Below are positions 46,605 to 59,965 of a DNA stretch of 64,000 bases, piece after piece (within the stretch, counting starts at the first letter, position 1; every line of letters begins with the position of its first letter). Made by a program: the position numbers and the translations under genes. Origin of the DNA: Ascaris suum (lineage: Eukaryota > Nematoda > Chromadorea > Rhabditida > Ascarididae); assembly GCA_013433145.1 (NCBI GenBank), contig CM024190.1, positions 992,001 to 1,056,000 of the forward strand, written 5' to 3'. The notes under the pieces were generated by a model, which searched no databases, had not been told where the DNA came from, and was given only the letters and a program-made list of their open reading frames with translations.

Positions 46605-49600
46605 GATTTCGTCTTCCCTGATTTTGATCTACCCTGGTCTTGACCTTCCTTGATTTTGGTCTTCCCCGCTTTTCATCTTAATAGATTTTCATCTTGGTTG
46701 ATTTTGATGTTCCTTGATTATGGTCTGTCTCGAACTCTGTGTGATCTTACTCGATTTTGATTTACCATCATGTTGTCCTTCCTTGATCTTGTTCCTCCCC
46801 GATTTTGGCCTTGCCCTATTTTCCTCTTACCTGCTTTGATGCTCTCATTTTAATATCCCTGGCTTTTATCTACCCTAATTTTGATCTACCAAGCTTCAAT
46901 CTTCCCTGAATTTCTTCTTCCGTCATTTTGGTCTTAATTCCTTTTGGACTACACTGACTCTGATCTTTCTTGATTTTGTTTATCCCCAATTTTGATCTCC
47001 TGCGGTTTTGATCTACCCAGTTTTTCATTTACCCTGATTCTGATGTTCCCACCTGATCTTTGTTGATTTTGATTTACTACGATTTTGATCTCCTGTGGTT
47101 TTGAACTACCCAAGGTTTAATCTACCCTGATTTTGATGTTCCTTCCTTCCGATCTTTGTTGATTTCGATCTACCTTGATTTTCATCTTCTCCGATTTTGA
47201 TCTCCCGTGGTTTTGATCTACCCTGGTTTTCATTTTCCGTGCTTTTCGTCTTAGTTAATTTTGATCTGCCTAAGCATCAACCCACTCTGATTTTGATGCT
47301 CCCTCCTTCTCATCTTTCTTGGCTTTGATATACTCTCATTTTGATCTACTCCGATTTTGATCTCCCCTGACTTTGATCTATCCCGATTTTGATCTCCCCT
47401 GAGTTTGATCTACCGTGGTTTTGATCTTGCCCAGTTTTATTCTTAATTCATTTGATCTTGGTTGATTTTCACCTACCCCGATTTTGATCTCCTGTGGTTT
47501 TGATCTACCCAAGGTTTAACCTGCCTTGATTTTGGTCTTCTCTCATTCTGATCTTTGTTGTTTCCATCTACCACGATATTGATCTCCTGCCGTTTTGATC
47601 TACCCAAGCTTCGATCAGCCTTGATTTCGATCTTCCTCCTCTACCTTGATCTAGTTGCTTTTGATCTACCGCGATTTTGATCTCCTGCCGTTTTGATGTA
47701 TCCAAGCTTCAATCTACCTCATTTTGTTCCTCCCTCATTCTCACCTTTGTTGTTTTCATTTACCACGATTTTGATCTCCTGCCGTTTTGATGTACCCAAG
47801 CTTCAATCAGCCTTGATTTCGATCTTCCTTCCTTCCCATCTTTGTTGATTTTGATCTACTGTGATTTTGATCTCCTGCCGTTTTGATCTACCAAAGCTTC
47901 AATCTGCCTTGATTTTGATGTTCGTTCCTTCTGATCTTTGTTGATTTTGATCTACTCTGATTTTGATCTCCTATGGTTTTGATCTACCCAAGGTTTAACC
48001 TGCCTTGATTTCGATCTTCCTTCCTTCTGATCTTAGTTGCTTTTGATCTACCGCGATTTTGATCTCCTGCCGTTTTGATGTACCCAAGCTTCAATTTTGT
48101 TCTTCCCTCATTCTGATCTATGTTGATTTTGATCCACCCCAATTTTGATCTCGTGCGGTTTGATCTACCCAAGTTTAGTCTACCCTGAATTTGATCTTCC
48201 CTTGTTTTGATCCTCATTGATTTGGTCTACGCTGCTTTTGATCTTCCTTGATTTTGTTCTTCCGCCATTTTGGTCTACCTCGATTTTGATCTCATCTTCC
48301 TTTCATCTACTGTGATTTTGATCTCCCCTGAGTTTGATCCACCGTGGTTTTGATCTTGCCCGGTTTTATTCTTAATTCATTTGATCTTCGTTGATTTTCA
48401 CCTACCCCGATTTTGATCTCCTGTGGTTTTGATCTACCCAAGGTTTAACCTGCCTTGATTTTGGTCTTCCGTCCTTCTGATCTTAGTTGCTTTTGATCTA
48501 CCGCGATTTTGATCTCCTGCCGTTTTGATGTCCCCAAGCTTCAATCTACCCTGATTTTGTTCTTCCCTCATTCTGATCTATGTTGATTTTGATCCACCCC
48601 AATTTTGATCTCGTGCGGTTTCGATCTACCCAAGGTTTAATCTACCCTGATTTTTCTTCCCTAGTTTTGATCTCATTGATTTGATCTACCTGCTTTTGAT
48701 CTCCTTGATTTTGATCTATCCATTTTGATCTACCTCGATTTTGATCTCCCTTGTTTTCATCTTTGTTGTTTTGATCTCCCCGATTTTGATCTCCTGATTT
48801 TGATCTCCGTCAGTTTGATCTACCTGGTTTTGATCTTCCCTTTTGATCTTGTTGATTTTGATCTTGGTTGATTTTGATCTCCACGATTTTGATCTCCTGT
48901 GGTTTTGATCTTGCCCGGTTTTATTTAAATTCATTTTGATCTTTGTTGCTTTTGATCTACCGCGATTTTGATCTCCTGTGGTTTTGATCTACCCAAGGTT
49001 TTATCTACCTTGGTTTTGATCTTCGCTGCTTCTGACCTTTGCTGATTTTGATCTGCTCGATTTTGATCTCCTAGTTTTGATCGTGATGATTTTGGTCTTC
49101 CCTGCTTTTGATCTTTGACTTTGATGTGCCCCGATTTTGATCTCCGGTCAGTTTGATCTACCCAAGTTTGATCTACCCTGGTTTGATCTTGATTCATTTT
49201 GATCTTGGTTGCTTTTGATCTACCACGATTTTGATCTCCTGTGGTTTTGATCTACCCAAGCTTTAACCTGCCTTGATTTTGATGTTCGTTCCTTCTGATC
49301 TGTGTTGATTTTGATCTATTCTGATTTTGATCTCCTGTGGTTTTGATCTTGCCCGGTTTTATTCTTAATTCATTTTGATCTTGGTTGATTTTGATCTACC
49401 CCGATTTTGATCTCCTGTGGTTTTGATCTACCCAAGGTTTAACCTGCCTTGATTTTGGTCTTCTCTCATTCTGATCTCTTGTTGATTTCCATCTACCACG
49501 ATTTTGATCTCCTGCCGTTTTGATCTCCCCTGCTTTGATCAGCCTTGATTTTGATCTTCGTTGATCTACCGATTTATCTTGCTTTTGATCTTACCACGAT

Positions 49601-50482
49601 TTTGATCTTGCATTTTGATCTACCCTTTTGATCTCCTGGTTTTGATCTTCCCTGCTTCTGACCTTTTTTGATCTTGATCTGCTCTGAAGTTGATCTTCCC
49701 TGATTTTGATCGTGTTTTGATCTTGGCACTGCTTTTGATCTTCCCTGACTTTGATGTGCCCCGATTTTGATCTCCTGTCAGTTTTGATCTACCGTGGTTT
49801 TGATCTTGCCTTGATTTTATTCTTAATTCATTCTGATCTTAGTTGCTTTTGATCTACTACGATTTTGATCTCCTGCCGTTTTGATGTACCCAAGCTTCAA
49901 TCTACCCTAATTTTGTTCTTCCCTCATTCTGATCTATGTTGATTTTGATCCACCCCAATTTTGATCTCGTGCGGTTTTGATCTACCCAAGGTTTAATCTA
50001 CCCTGAATTTGATCTTCCCTAGTTTTGATCCTCATTGATTTGGTCTGCGCTGCTTTTGATCTTCCTTGATTTTGTTCCTCCGCCATTTTGGTCTGCCTCG
50101 ATTTGGATCTCATCTTGTTTTCATCTACTGTGATTTTGATCTCCCCTGAGTTTGATCTGCCCCGACTTTGATCTCCGGTCAGTTTGATCTACCGTCGTTT
50201 TGATCTTGCGCGGTATTATTCTAAATTCATTTTGATCTTGGTCGCCTTTGATCTACCGCGATTTTGATCTCCTGTGGTTTTGATCTACCCAAGGTTTTAT
50301 CTGCCTTGTTTTTGATCTTCGCTGCTTCTGACCTTTGCTGATCTTGATCTACTCTGAAGTCTATCTTCCCTAGTTTTGATCGTGAATGATTTTGGTCTAC
50401 ACTGCTTTTGATCTCCCCTGACTTTGATGTGCCCCGATTTTGATCTCCGGTCAGTTTGATCTACCGTGGTTTTGATCTTGCC

Positions 50483-52848
50483 CGGTTTTATTCTTGATTC
50501 ATTTTGATCTTGGTTGCTTTTGATCTACCACGATTTTGATCTCCTGTGGTTTTGATCTACCCAAGGTTTTATCTACCTTGGTTTTGATCTTCGCTGTTTT
50601 GATCCTTTGAGATTTTGATCTACTCTTCCTGTTGATTTTGATCGTAGATTTTGATCGTGAATGATCTTTGTTTTGATCTACACCTTTTGATCTCCCTGAC
50701 TTTGATCTACCACGATTTTGATCTCCTGTGGTTTTGATCTACCCAAGCTTTAACCTGCCTTGATTTTGATGTTCGTTCCTTCTGATCTTTGTTGACTTTG
50801 ATCTACTCTGATTTTGATCTCCTGTGGTTTTGATCTTGCCCGGTATTATTCTAAATTCATTTTGATCTTGGTCGCTTTTGATCTACCGCGATTTTGATCT
50901 CCTGTGGTTTTGATCTACCCAAGGTTTTATCTGATCCTTGGTTTTGATCTTCGCTGCTTCTGACCTTTGCTGATCTTGATCTGATCTCGTCTGAAGTACC
51001 CGATCTTCCCTAGTTTTGATCCTCATTGATTTGGTCTGCGCTGCTTTTGATCTTCCCCTGATTTTGGTCTGCCTCGATTTGGATCTCATCTTGATCTACT
51101 TTTGATCTCCCCTGAGTTTGATCTGCCCCGACTTTGATCTCCGGTCAGTTTGATCTCGTCGTTTTGATCTTGCCGGTTTTATTCTTAATTCATTTTGATC
51201 TTGGTCGCTTTTGATCTACCGCGATTTTGATCTCCTGTGGTTTTGATCTACCCAAGGTTTTATCTACCTTGGTTTTGATCTTCGCTGCTTCTGACCTTTG
51301 CTGATCTTGATCTACTCTGAAGTCGATCTTCCCTATTTTGATCGTGAATGATTTTGGTCTACACTGCTTTTGATCTCCCCTGACTTTGATGTGCCCCGAT
51401 TTTGATCTCCGGTCAGTTTGATCTACCGTGGTTTTGATCTTGCCCGGTTTTATTCTTACTTCATTTTGATCTTGGTTGCTTTTGATCTACCACGATTTTG
51501 ATCTCCTGTGGTTTTGATCTACCCAAGCTTTAACCTGCCTTGATTTTGATGTTCGTTCCTTCTGATCTTTGTTGACTTTGATCTACTCTGATTTTGATCT
51601 CCTGTGGTTTTGATCTTGCCCGGTTTTGTTCTTACTTCATTTTGATCTTGGCTGCTTTTGATCTACCACGATTTTGATCTCCTGTGGTTTTGATCTACCC
51701 AAGGTTTAACCTGCCTTGATCTTGGTCTTCCGTCCTTCTGATCTTAGTTGCTTTTGATCTACCGCGATTTTGATCTCCTGCCGTTTTGATGTACCCAAGC
51801 TTCAATCTACCCTAATTTTGTTCTTCCCTCATTCTGATCTATGTTGATTTTCATCCACCCCAATTTTGATCTCGTGCGGTTTTGATCTACCCAAGGTTTA
51901 ATCTACCCTGAATTTGATCTTCCCTAGTTTTGATCCTCATTGATTTGGTCTGCGCTGCTTTTGATCTCCCCTTGATGTGCCCCGATTTTGATCTCCGGAT
52001 CTCAGTTTGATCTACCGTGGTTTTGATCTTGCCCGGTTTTATTCTTGATTCATTTTGATCTTGGTTGCTTTTGATCTACCACGATTTTGATCTCCTGTGG
52101 TTTTGATCTACCCAAGGTTTTATCTACCTTGGTTTTGATCTTCGCTGTTTCTGACCTTTGCTGATCTTGATCTACTCTGAAGTCGATCTTCCGATAGTTT
52201 TGATCGTGAATGATTTTGGTCTATCACTGGTTTTGATCTCCCCTGACTTTGATCTACCACGATTTTGATCTCCTGTGGTTTTGATCTACCCAAGCTTTGA
52301 ACCTGCCTTGATTTTGATGATTCGTTCCTTCTGATCTTTGTTGACTTTGATCTACTCTGATTTTGATCTCCTGTGGTTTTGATCTTGCCCGGTATTATTC
52401 TTAATTCATTTTGATCTTGGTCGCTTTTGATCTACCGCGATTTTGATCTCCTGTGGTTTTGATCTACCCAAGGTTTTATCTGACCTTGGTTTTGATCTCT
52501 TTGATCTGCTTCTGATCTTTGCTGATCTTGATTTACTCTGAAGTCGATCTTCCCTATTTTGATCTCGTTTGAATGATTTTGGTCTACACTGCTTTTGATC
52601 TCCCCTGACTTTGATGTGCCCCGACTTTGATCTCCGGTCAGTTTGATCTGCCGTGGTTTTGATCTCGCCCGGTTTTATTCTTAATTCATTTTGATCTTGG
52701 TCGCTTTTGATCTACCGCGATTTTGATCTCCTGTGGTTTTGATCTACCCAAGCTTTAACCTGCCTTGATCTTTGTTGTTTGATTCCTTCTGATCTTTGTT
52801 GACTTTGATCTACTCTGATTTTGATCTCCTGTCGTTTTGATCTTGCCC
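50483..52848 (+). repeat. higher-order repeats within the satellite (176 bp and about 272 bp)
   Basis: The marker unit ending in 'gatcttgcccggtttt' recurs at 50483, 50841, 51174, 51445, 51621, 52034, 52390, 52670 and 52848. Distances of 176 and 178 bp correspond to 11 units, and 271 and 280 bp to 17 units (272 bp). The remaining distances (333-413) are mixtures or contain irregular units. I wrote out both blocks unit by unit: the 17-unit block has the 'ctgaagtcgatcttcc' and 'ccgattttgatctccg' variants, the 11-unit block has 'caagctttaacctgcc' and 'ttgattttgatgttcg'. Copies are far more alike than neighbouring 16-mers, so expansion occurred at the level of these blocks. Confidence 0.8.
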
Positions 52849-54684
52849 GGTTTTGTTCTTATTTTTTTGATTTTGGCTACCTTTTGATCTCCTTTTGATC
52901 TCCTGTGATTTTGATCTACCCAAGGTTTAACCTGCCTTGATCTTGGATCTTCCGTCCTTTTGATCTTAGTTGCTTTTGATCTACCGCGATTTTGATCTCC
53001 TGTGGTTTTGATCTACCCAAGGTTTTATCTACCTTGGTTTTGATCTTCGCTGCTTCTGATCTTTGCTGATCTTGATCTACTCTGAAGTCGATCTTCCCTA
53101 GTTTTGATCGCGAATGATTTTGGTCTACACTGTTTTGATCTCCCCTGACTTTGATGTGCCCCGATTTTGATCTCCGGTCAGTTTGATCTACCGTGGTTTT
53201 GATCTTGCCCGTTTTGATCTTGGTTTTTGATCTCGATTTTGATCTCCTTTTGATCTCTTTTGGATTTTGCTCCTTCTGATCTGACTTTGATCTACGATTT
53301 TGATCTCCTGTGGTTTTGATCTGATCTTGACCTTCTGAAGCTGATCTATTTTGATCTCCTGCCTTGATTTTGAAGCGATTTTGATCTCCTGTTTTGATGT
53401 TTTTGATTTGATCTGATTTTGATCTACCTGATTTTGATCTCCTGGTTTTGGCTTCCTGCCTTGATTTTGATGCTTCTGATCGTTGATTTTGATCTCTTGA
53501 TTTTGATCTCCATTTTGATCTGGTTGCTTTTTGATTTGATCTACTTTTGATCTATTTTGATCCCCTGCCGTTTTGATGTACCCAAGCTTTAATCTGCCTT
53601 GATTTTGATGTTCGTTCCTTCTGATCTTTGTTGATTCTGATATACTCTGATTTTGATCTATTCCGATTTTGGTCTCCCGTGACTTTTATCTATCCCGATT
53701 TCGATCTCCCGTGAGTTTGATCTACCGTTGTTTTGGTCTTAGCGAATTTTGATCTTGAGTGATATTAGTCTTGCCTGATTTTTATCTTCCCTGGTATTGA
53801 TCTGCCGTGGTTTTTGTCTTGCCTGATGAGTAAAAGTCAGGGTAGATCAATATCGGGAAAGAACAAAATCATGGTAGATCAAAGTCATTCAAGATGAAAA
53901 TGTTTGAAGACTAAAATCAAGGGAGATCAAGATCAAGCGAGATCAAAATCAGGGCGGATCAATTTAGAAAATATAAAAATAGGGCAAGATCAAAATGGGG
54001 AAACACCAAAATCAGGGTTGATCGCAATCAGGGCAATTCAAAATCAGCTGACATCAAAAAGGGGGAGGTGAGAACAAGGGAAGTTGATTTTGATGTAACT
54101 GATTTTGGTCTTCCCCCATTTTGATCCTCCCTGATTTTCGTCCTGCCTCATTCTGATCTATGGTGTTTTTGGCCTTCCCTGGTTTTCGTCTACCAAAATC
54201 CCTGATCTTTGATCTTTGATCATGTTAGATTTTGATCTTGCGTGATTTTGATCCTTTATTTTGGTCGATCCAAATTAAGGTCGGCCTGATTCTCATCAAA
54301 ATCAGATTCTGAGGCAAGACGATTTTCGGGCTTTCCCTGGTTTTGATCTTCCTGGTTTTCACCACTTCCCTACCCTGATTTTGACCTCCAGATTTTGACC
54401 TCCCCATTTGATTTTCCCTTTTGATCTTGCCTGATTTTGATCTACCTGTTTGATTCCCCTGTTTTGATCTTCTGTGATTTTGCCTGCCTGGTTTTGATCT
54501 AGGTGGTTTCGGTTTTCGATCTCATGGTTGATCAATATGGTAGATCAAAATCATTTTGATCTTCTGACGTTTGAGTTAATTGATGATTTACCTGATTTTA
54601 TTCTAGATTTTGATGTCAATTGATTAGGGCATCCCAAAATCAGATGGATGAAAATTTTCCCAAATTCTGAATCCCATCCCTAGG

Positions 54685-56250
54685 GAAGTCGATTTTGTTC
54701 TACCCTGACTTTGGTGTTGCCTGACCTTGATCTTCCCCCCTTTTGATGTTACCTGATTTTGATCTTGTGTTGTTTTCATCTATCCTGACTTTGATCTCTC
54801 CCTCGTTTCGTCATGCCCGGATTTCATCCTCCCTGATTTTGGTCTTCCGCCATTTTCCTGCTTCTGATCTACCGTGTTTTTGGAATTCGCTGTTTTTGAT
54901 CTTCTCCGATTTGAACCTTCCCTGGTCTTGATCTACCCTGATTTTGATCTACCCTTATTTTGATCTTAGGGCATTTTAATCGTAAGTGATATTCGTGTCG
55001 CCTGATTTTGATCTACCCTGGTATTCATCTACCGTGATTTCTGTGTTGCCTGATGACCAAAAATCAAGGTGGATCAATATCGGGAAAGATCAAAGTCATC
55101 GAAGATCGGAAAAATGGTAGATCAAAATCACTGGAGATCAAAATCATTCAAGATGAAAATATTTGAAGACTGAATTCAGGGGAGATCAAAATCAGGGTAG
55201 ATCAAAATCGATGTAGACCAAATTGGAAAATATAGAAATACGGCAAGATCAAAATGGGCATCACCAAAATCAGAATGGATGAAAATCACAGTATTTCAAA
55301 ATCAGCTAACATCAAAAATGGGGAAGATCAGAACTAGGGAAGTCGATTTTGTTCTACCCTGACTTTGGTGTTGCCTGACCTTGATCTTCCCCCCTTTTGA
55401 TGTTACCTGATTTTGATCTTGTGTTGTTTTCATCTGTCCTGACTTTGATCTTCCCTCGCTTCGTCATGCCCGGATTTCATCCTCCCTGATTTTGGTCTTC
55501 CGCCATTTTCCTGCTTCTGATCTACCGTGTTTTTGGAATTCGCTGTTTTTGATCTTCTCCGATTTGAACCTTCCCTGGTCTTGATCTACCCTGATTTTGA
55601 TCTACCCTTATTTTGATCTTAGCGCATTTTAATCGTAAGTGATATTCGTGTCGCCTGATTTTGATCTACCCTGGTATTGATCTACCGTGATTTCTGTGTT
55701 GCCTGATGACCAAAAATCAAGGTGGATCAATATCGGGAAAGATCAAAGTCATCGAAGATCGGAAAAATGGTAGATCAAAATCACTGGAGATCAAAATCAT
55801 TCAAGATGAAAATATTTGAAGACTGAATTCAGGGGAGATCAAAATCAGGGTAGATCAAAATCGATGTAGACCAAATTGGAAAATATAGAAATACGGCAAG
55901 ATCAAAATGGGCATCACCAAAATCAGAATGGATGAAAATCACAGTATTTCAAAATCAGCTAACATCAAAAATGGGGAAGATCAGAAGTAGAGAAGTCGAT
56001 TTTGTTCTACCCTGACTTTGGTGTTGCCTGACCTTGATCTTCTCCCCTTTTGATGTTACTTGATTTTGATCTACCCTGGTATTGATCTACCGTGATTTCT
56101 GTGTTGCCTGATGACCAAAAATCAAGGTGGATCAATATCGGGAAAGATCAAACTCATCGAAGATCGGAAAAATGGTAGATCAAAATCACTGGAGATCAAA
56201 ATCATTCAAGATGAAAATGTTTGAGGACTAAAATCATGCTAGATCAAAAT
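54685..56250. repeat. tandem copies of a 654-bp palindromic-type unit
   Basis: The phrase 'gaagtcgattttgttctacc' begins at 54685, 55339 and 55992, giving a period of 653-654 bp. Each unit has a left arm in TTTTGATCT polarity (about 350 bp) and a right arm in AGATCAAAA polarity (about 300 bp) meeting at 'gttgcctgatgaccaaaaatc'. Copies 1 and 2 are nearly identical. Copy 3 lacks most of the left arm (internal deletion of about 290 bp). A more diverged relative of the same junction lies at about 53740-54095. Confidence 0.88.
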
Positions 56251-57715
56251 CAGGGTAGATCGAATTGGAGAACATAAAAATACGGCAAGATCAAAATGGG
56301 GGAAGACCAAAACCAAGGAAGATCGATATCAGAATACATCAAAACCAGGGTACACCAAAATTAGGGTAGATCAAAGGCCAGAGGAAAATCAGGCAAGATG
56401 AAAGTGGAGGAAGAAGAAAATCAAGGAAGATCAAAATGACGGTAAATCAAAACGAACTAAGATGAAATGGAGGGAACATCAAAATCAGGTTAGATTAAAA
56501 CTCCGGTAGAACAAAAGCAAGGAAAATAAAAACCGCTGCAGGTCAAAATGAAGCAGGACGAAAATCGTTGTAGGTCAAAATGGGGAGGACCAAAATCAAG
56601 AGAGATGAAATTCAGTGTAGACAAAAACGAATCAAGATCAAAAGGGTTGAAGACCAAATTCAGAGTAGATCAAAATCAACTAGGATCAAAAGGAGGGAAG
56701 ATCAAAATAAGAGTAGATCAGATCAAGGGTAGGCTAAAATCAGAGTATATCAAAATCAGACAAGGTGAAAATCGGGTAACATCAAAAAGTGAGAAAGTCA
56801 AAATAAAGAGCGACCAAAGTCAGTGTAGACTAAAACGAATTAGGATCGAAAGGAGTGAAGATCAGACTCAGAGTAAGTCAAAATCAAGTAAGATCAAAGT
56901 AAGCGTAGATCAAAGCGAAAATTAGGGTAGGTGAAAATGGGGGAAGACCAAAGTCAAGGAAGGTCAAAATCAGCTGAGACCAAAATCGATTAAGACCAAG
57001 ATCACGGCAGATCAAAACAAAGATAGACCAATACCATTCAAGACGAAAATCGGGGTAGATGGAAATGGAGGAAGACCGAAATTAAGTTAGACCAAAACCA
57101 GCGAAGATGAAAAAGAGGAAAGATCAAAGTGAGCGGAGAACAAAATCAGGGAAGGTCGAAATCATGCAAGACGAAGATCACTGAGGATCAAAAACAGTAT
57201 AGATCAAAGTTAGGGAACATCAAAATCACGGTAGATAAAAATCAGCTAACACGAAAAAGAGGGAAGATCAAAACAAGGGTAGGCCAAAATCAGGGCAGAT
57301 CAAAAACATTCAAAACGAAAATCGGGGTAGATCAAAATGGAGGATGGAAATGAAGATAGATCAAGATCAGGGTAGATCAAAATCAGGGAAGATGAAAATG
57401 GGAGAAGAACACATTCGAGGAGGATGAAAAAAATCCCCTGAGTTCGATCTGCCCTGACTTTGATCTTTCTTGGTTTTATTATTCCCCCATTTTGATCTTG
57501 CCCGATTTTCCTCTTGCTTGACTTTGATCTGCTCTGATTTCGTCTTCCCTGGCTTTGACCTACCCTGATTTTGATCTTCCCTCCTTTTGATCTTTTTTGA
57601 TTTTGGCCCTCCTTCATTCTGATCCACCGAGATTTTCGTCTTGCCCGATTTTGATCTTCCTTCGCTTTGACCTTCCCCCATTTCGGTCTTCCTTCATCTT
57701 TGCCTTCTTCCCTGA

Positions 57716-59965
57716 AACTGGGATAGTCTAGTATTCAAAATTTTCCACAGTCCCAACAAAACCCTGTTAAGCACTAATCTCCGTGGCTACTATCTGTCGG
57801 AGGTTTACGCCTACTGACACCAATGACATTGGAGTGTTACTGTCGCTCCATGTTGCGACCGCTTACTTTAAATTACCATCGAAGAGATCTGCTGTTGCAA
57901 AAAAAAAGAAAAAAAAACCACTACGAGGAATAGGAAGGCGTTGAGTGAGTTGTATACTTGTCTTTACTCCTTTGCTAAATGAGTAGAGCGGTGAAGCGCA
58001 TTGCAAAAAAAGCCTAACAGTGAACCGTAACTTGGCAACAGTTGTAGTAGACGTTCAATCAAACCTGAATGTTTGTCGCTAAAATGGGTACAATTGACGC
58101 GGTAATAAAGCGAATGGAGAACGCTGTCGCGGAACACCATCCAGCACTTCGATGGTTTCTACAAAAAGAAGACGAAATGCCTTTGTGTTAATAGCAGCTG
58201 GCGCTAATTCACCTGCTCATAAGACTATTGCTGAAAAACTAAGCAATAAAAAAACAACAGGCCCTCCTCGTCTGAAGGAGAATAAGTTCTAATTTTGTGA
58301 GAAGCAACTTTTCACCTTGAACTGAAAATGACACACGTCGGCCTCATCCGGAACACCTGGCCGCTGCAGGAGAAAAATCCTAGTAAGCAACATATCCACC
58401 TGCATACGTAAGAATCCACTGCGCATAATTTTTTTACGTAAGAAAATCTTGCGCGTGGCGATTACCATTCAACAGCGAGAAAGCGATGAAAGTCCTAGCA
58501 CTCTCTTCAGCCATATTTCTCAAAACCTTTTTTGATGGTACTTCAAACGGCGAATTCATTTTCCTGTACGGACCTCCTAACATGAGTTTCTTCCTCACGA
58601 GAGACCTTTATATTATTTTTTGCGTTTTTTTCTGCAACTAAATAGGAGCCAAAATTATAATTTCTACAAGCCGAGTAAATGAACCGGTCGAATAAACCAT
58701 CCGAATAGGATTTCGAAATAAATTTGTAGCAGTGTTTGAAGTGACGATAAACTCGGTAAAATCTCATCACAATTTTTGAACTGACAACAGACATCACAGT
58801 GTTGCAATCTCATCGTTTGCATTCCTGCTGAAAATTCATCGCACTATTGGTGGCACTTTCAGTTTTCGGTTCAGGATATACTATATCGTCCAGTTTCATT
58901 AGGTTTACAGTAAAAATCCGCGTATTTATGTAAATCGATTACAGTTTCCTGCTGTAATGATCAGAACCCCAGTTTGGAAAAAAAAGCAGCTGCATTGAAT
59001 GCCATCGGACACGTGCAACAGGAAAGTTATCAGTTAATCTTTATCGCCTGTTGCCTCTATCAGCATAAACGTTGATCTTACAACATTTGGCGAAAACGAT
59101 CACAATAAAAAACGAAACTACTCATGAAAAGAGCGAAAATTTTTATCGCTCGTTAAGAAATAGAATGTGAAAGATATAAGAGAACATATAACTGAAATAA
59201 CCCAAACGTATTACCGTATTCGATCCTTCTCAACATAAACGAAACATCAGCACACTTCATACCCGCTATAGGAGTTATGAATCAGACGTTTTGACGATTT
59301 TAAATAGTCCCATCTCAGAAGCCTTTGTGGCGAAATTTACGCTCCTCCCAGTGGGAAAATATTGGTTTTATCGTTCGATGACGAGCTCTACGTCCCTCTG
59401 TATTTCTTTCAACTACTGCCACCTTTTAGAATATATACTCTTCGAAGTTGCGTAGGAAGATAATATGCAAAATGACGCACTCAAAAACCATTTTCACTCA
59501 TAGTTTGCGATGGGAAGAAATATAATTTCGTTTTCATGGCGAACAATCCATTTCTTGTGCACTGAGCCATAAGCCGCGATCGAAAAAGAGCCACGAAAGT
59601 GTGCGTTAAGAGACAACTGTCTAAACCAACCTCAAAAATATTTTCCTATCTCAGACCAACTTTTCGGGAGGAAACCTAGGAAGAGGAATTTTCAATTTTT
59701 TTAAACTTCATGTGAACCAATATTCCGCTCGGTTCAGCCTGCTCTGAATCGCACATTTATATACTAAGTTTTCTTCCATGCATCTTCATTTTTCAGTTAC
59801 CCAAAACAAAGGAAATGCTCCAGAGAATTTCAGCACATGGTTTTCTTTATATACAACTTATTCCCTAGAAAATTCATAGTACTATAGTGGGTATTTTACA
59901 AAAGCTGATGGAAGAAAAAAAAATTGATGAAGTGGCCGTTGAAGAATGTGGTTCACCACTCTCGC
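57716..59965. other. region between satellite and FAX-like gene
   Basis: No supported gene. A short frame from 58086 (37 codons, MGTIDAVIKRMENAVAEHH at its start) looks protein-like but has no partner exon. An 84-codon minus-strand frame at 58543-58797 is basic and aromatic-rich without recognised motifs. The 3'-UTR of the minus-strand FAX-like gene should lie at the right end. Confidence 0.4.

Larger units (their letters stand above)
46605..57715. repeat. 11-kb satellite of a 16-bp GATC-containing unit
   Basis: The whole block is built from diverged 16-bp units of the form tgattttgatctaccc (or its complement). Dividing clean stretches into consecutive 16-mers keeps the TTTTGATC core in register unit after unit, for example 47950-48000 and 51445-51620. 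Units differ mainly in the last four bases. Between 46605 and about 53825 all units point one way; beyond that the polarity flips several times (complement at 53828-54078, 55036-55336, 55695-55990 and 56110-57430; original between these and at 57430-57715). No gene is inside. A 16-bp period is not a multiple of three, so every frame reads a 16-residue K/D/Q/R/S pattern and spurious frames up to 125 codons result. Confidence 0.97.

Noticed and set aside
56548..56925. 125-codon K/D/Q/R/S-rich open frame (and similar frames throughout the satellite)
   Set aside because: Product of the 16-bp repeat: three units give a 16-residue pattern in every frame, and the complement polarity lacks stops. No codon constraint or unique sequence is present.
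46605..57715. CRISPR-like array
   Set aside because: Units are contiguous 16-mers without distinct spacers, and the window is a eukaryotic nuclear sequence.
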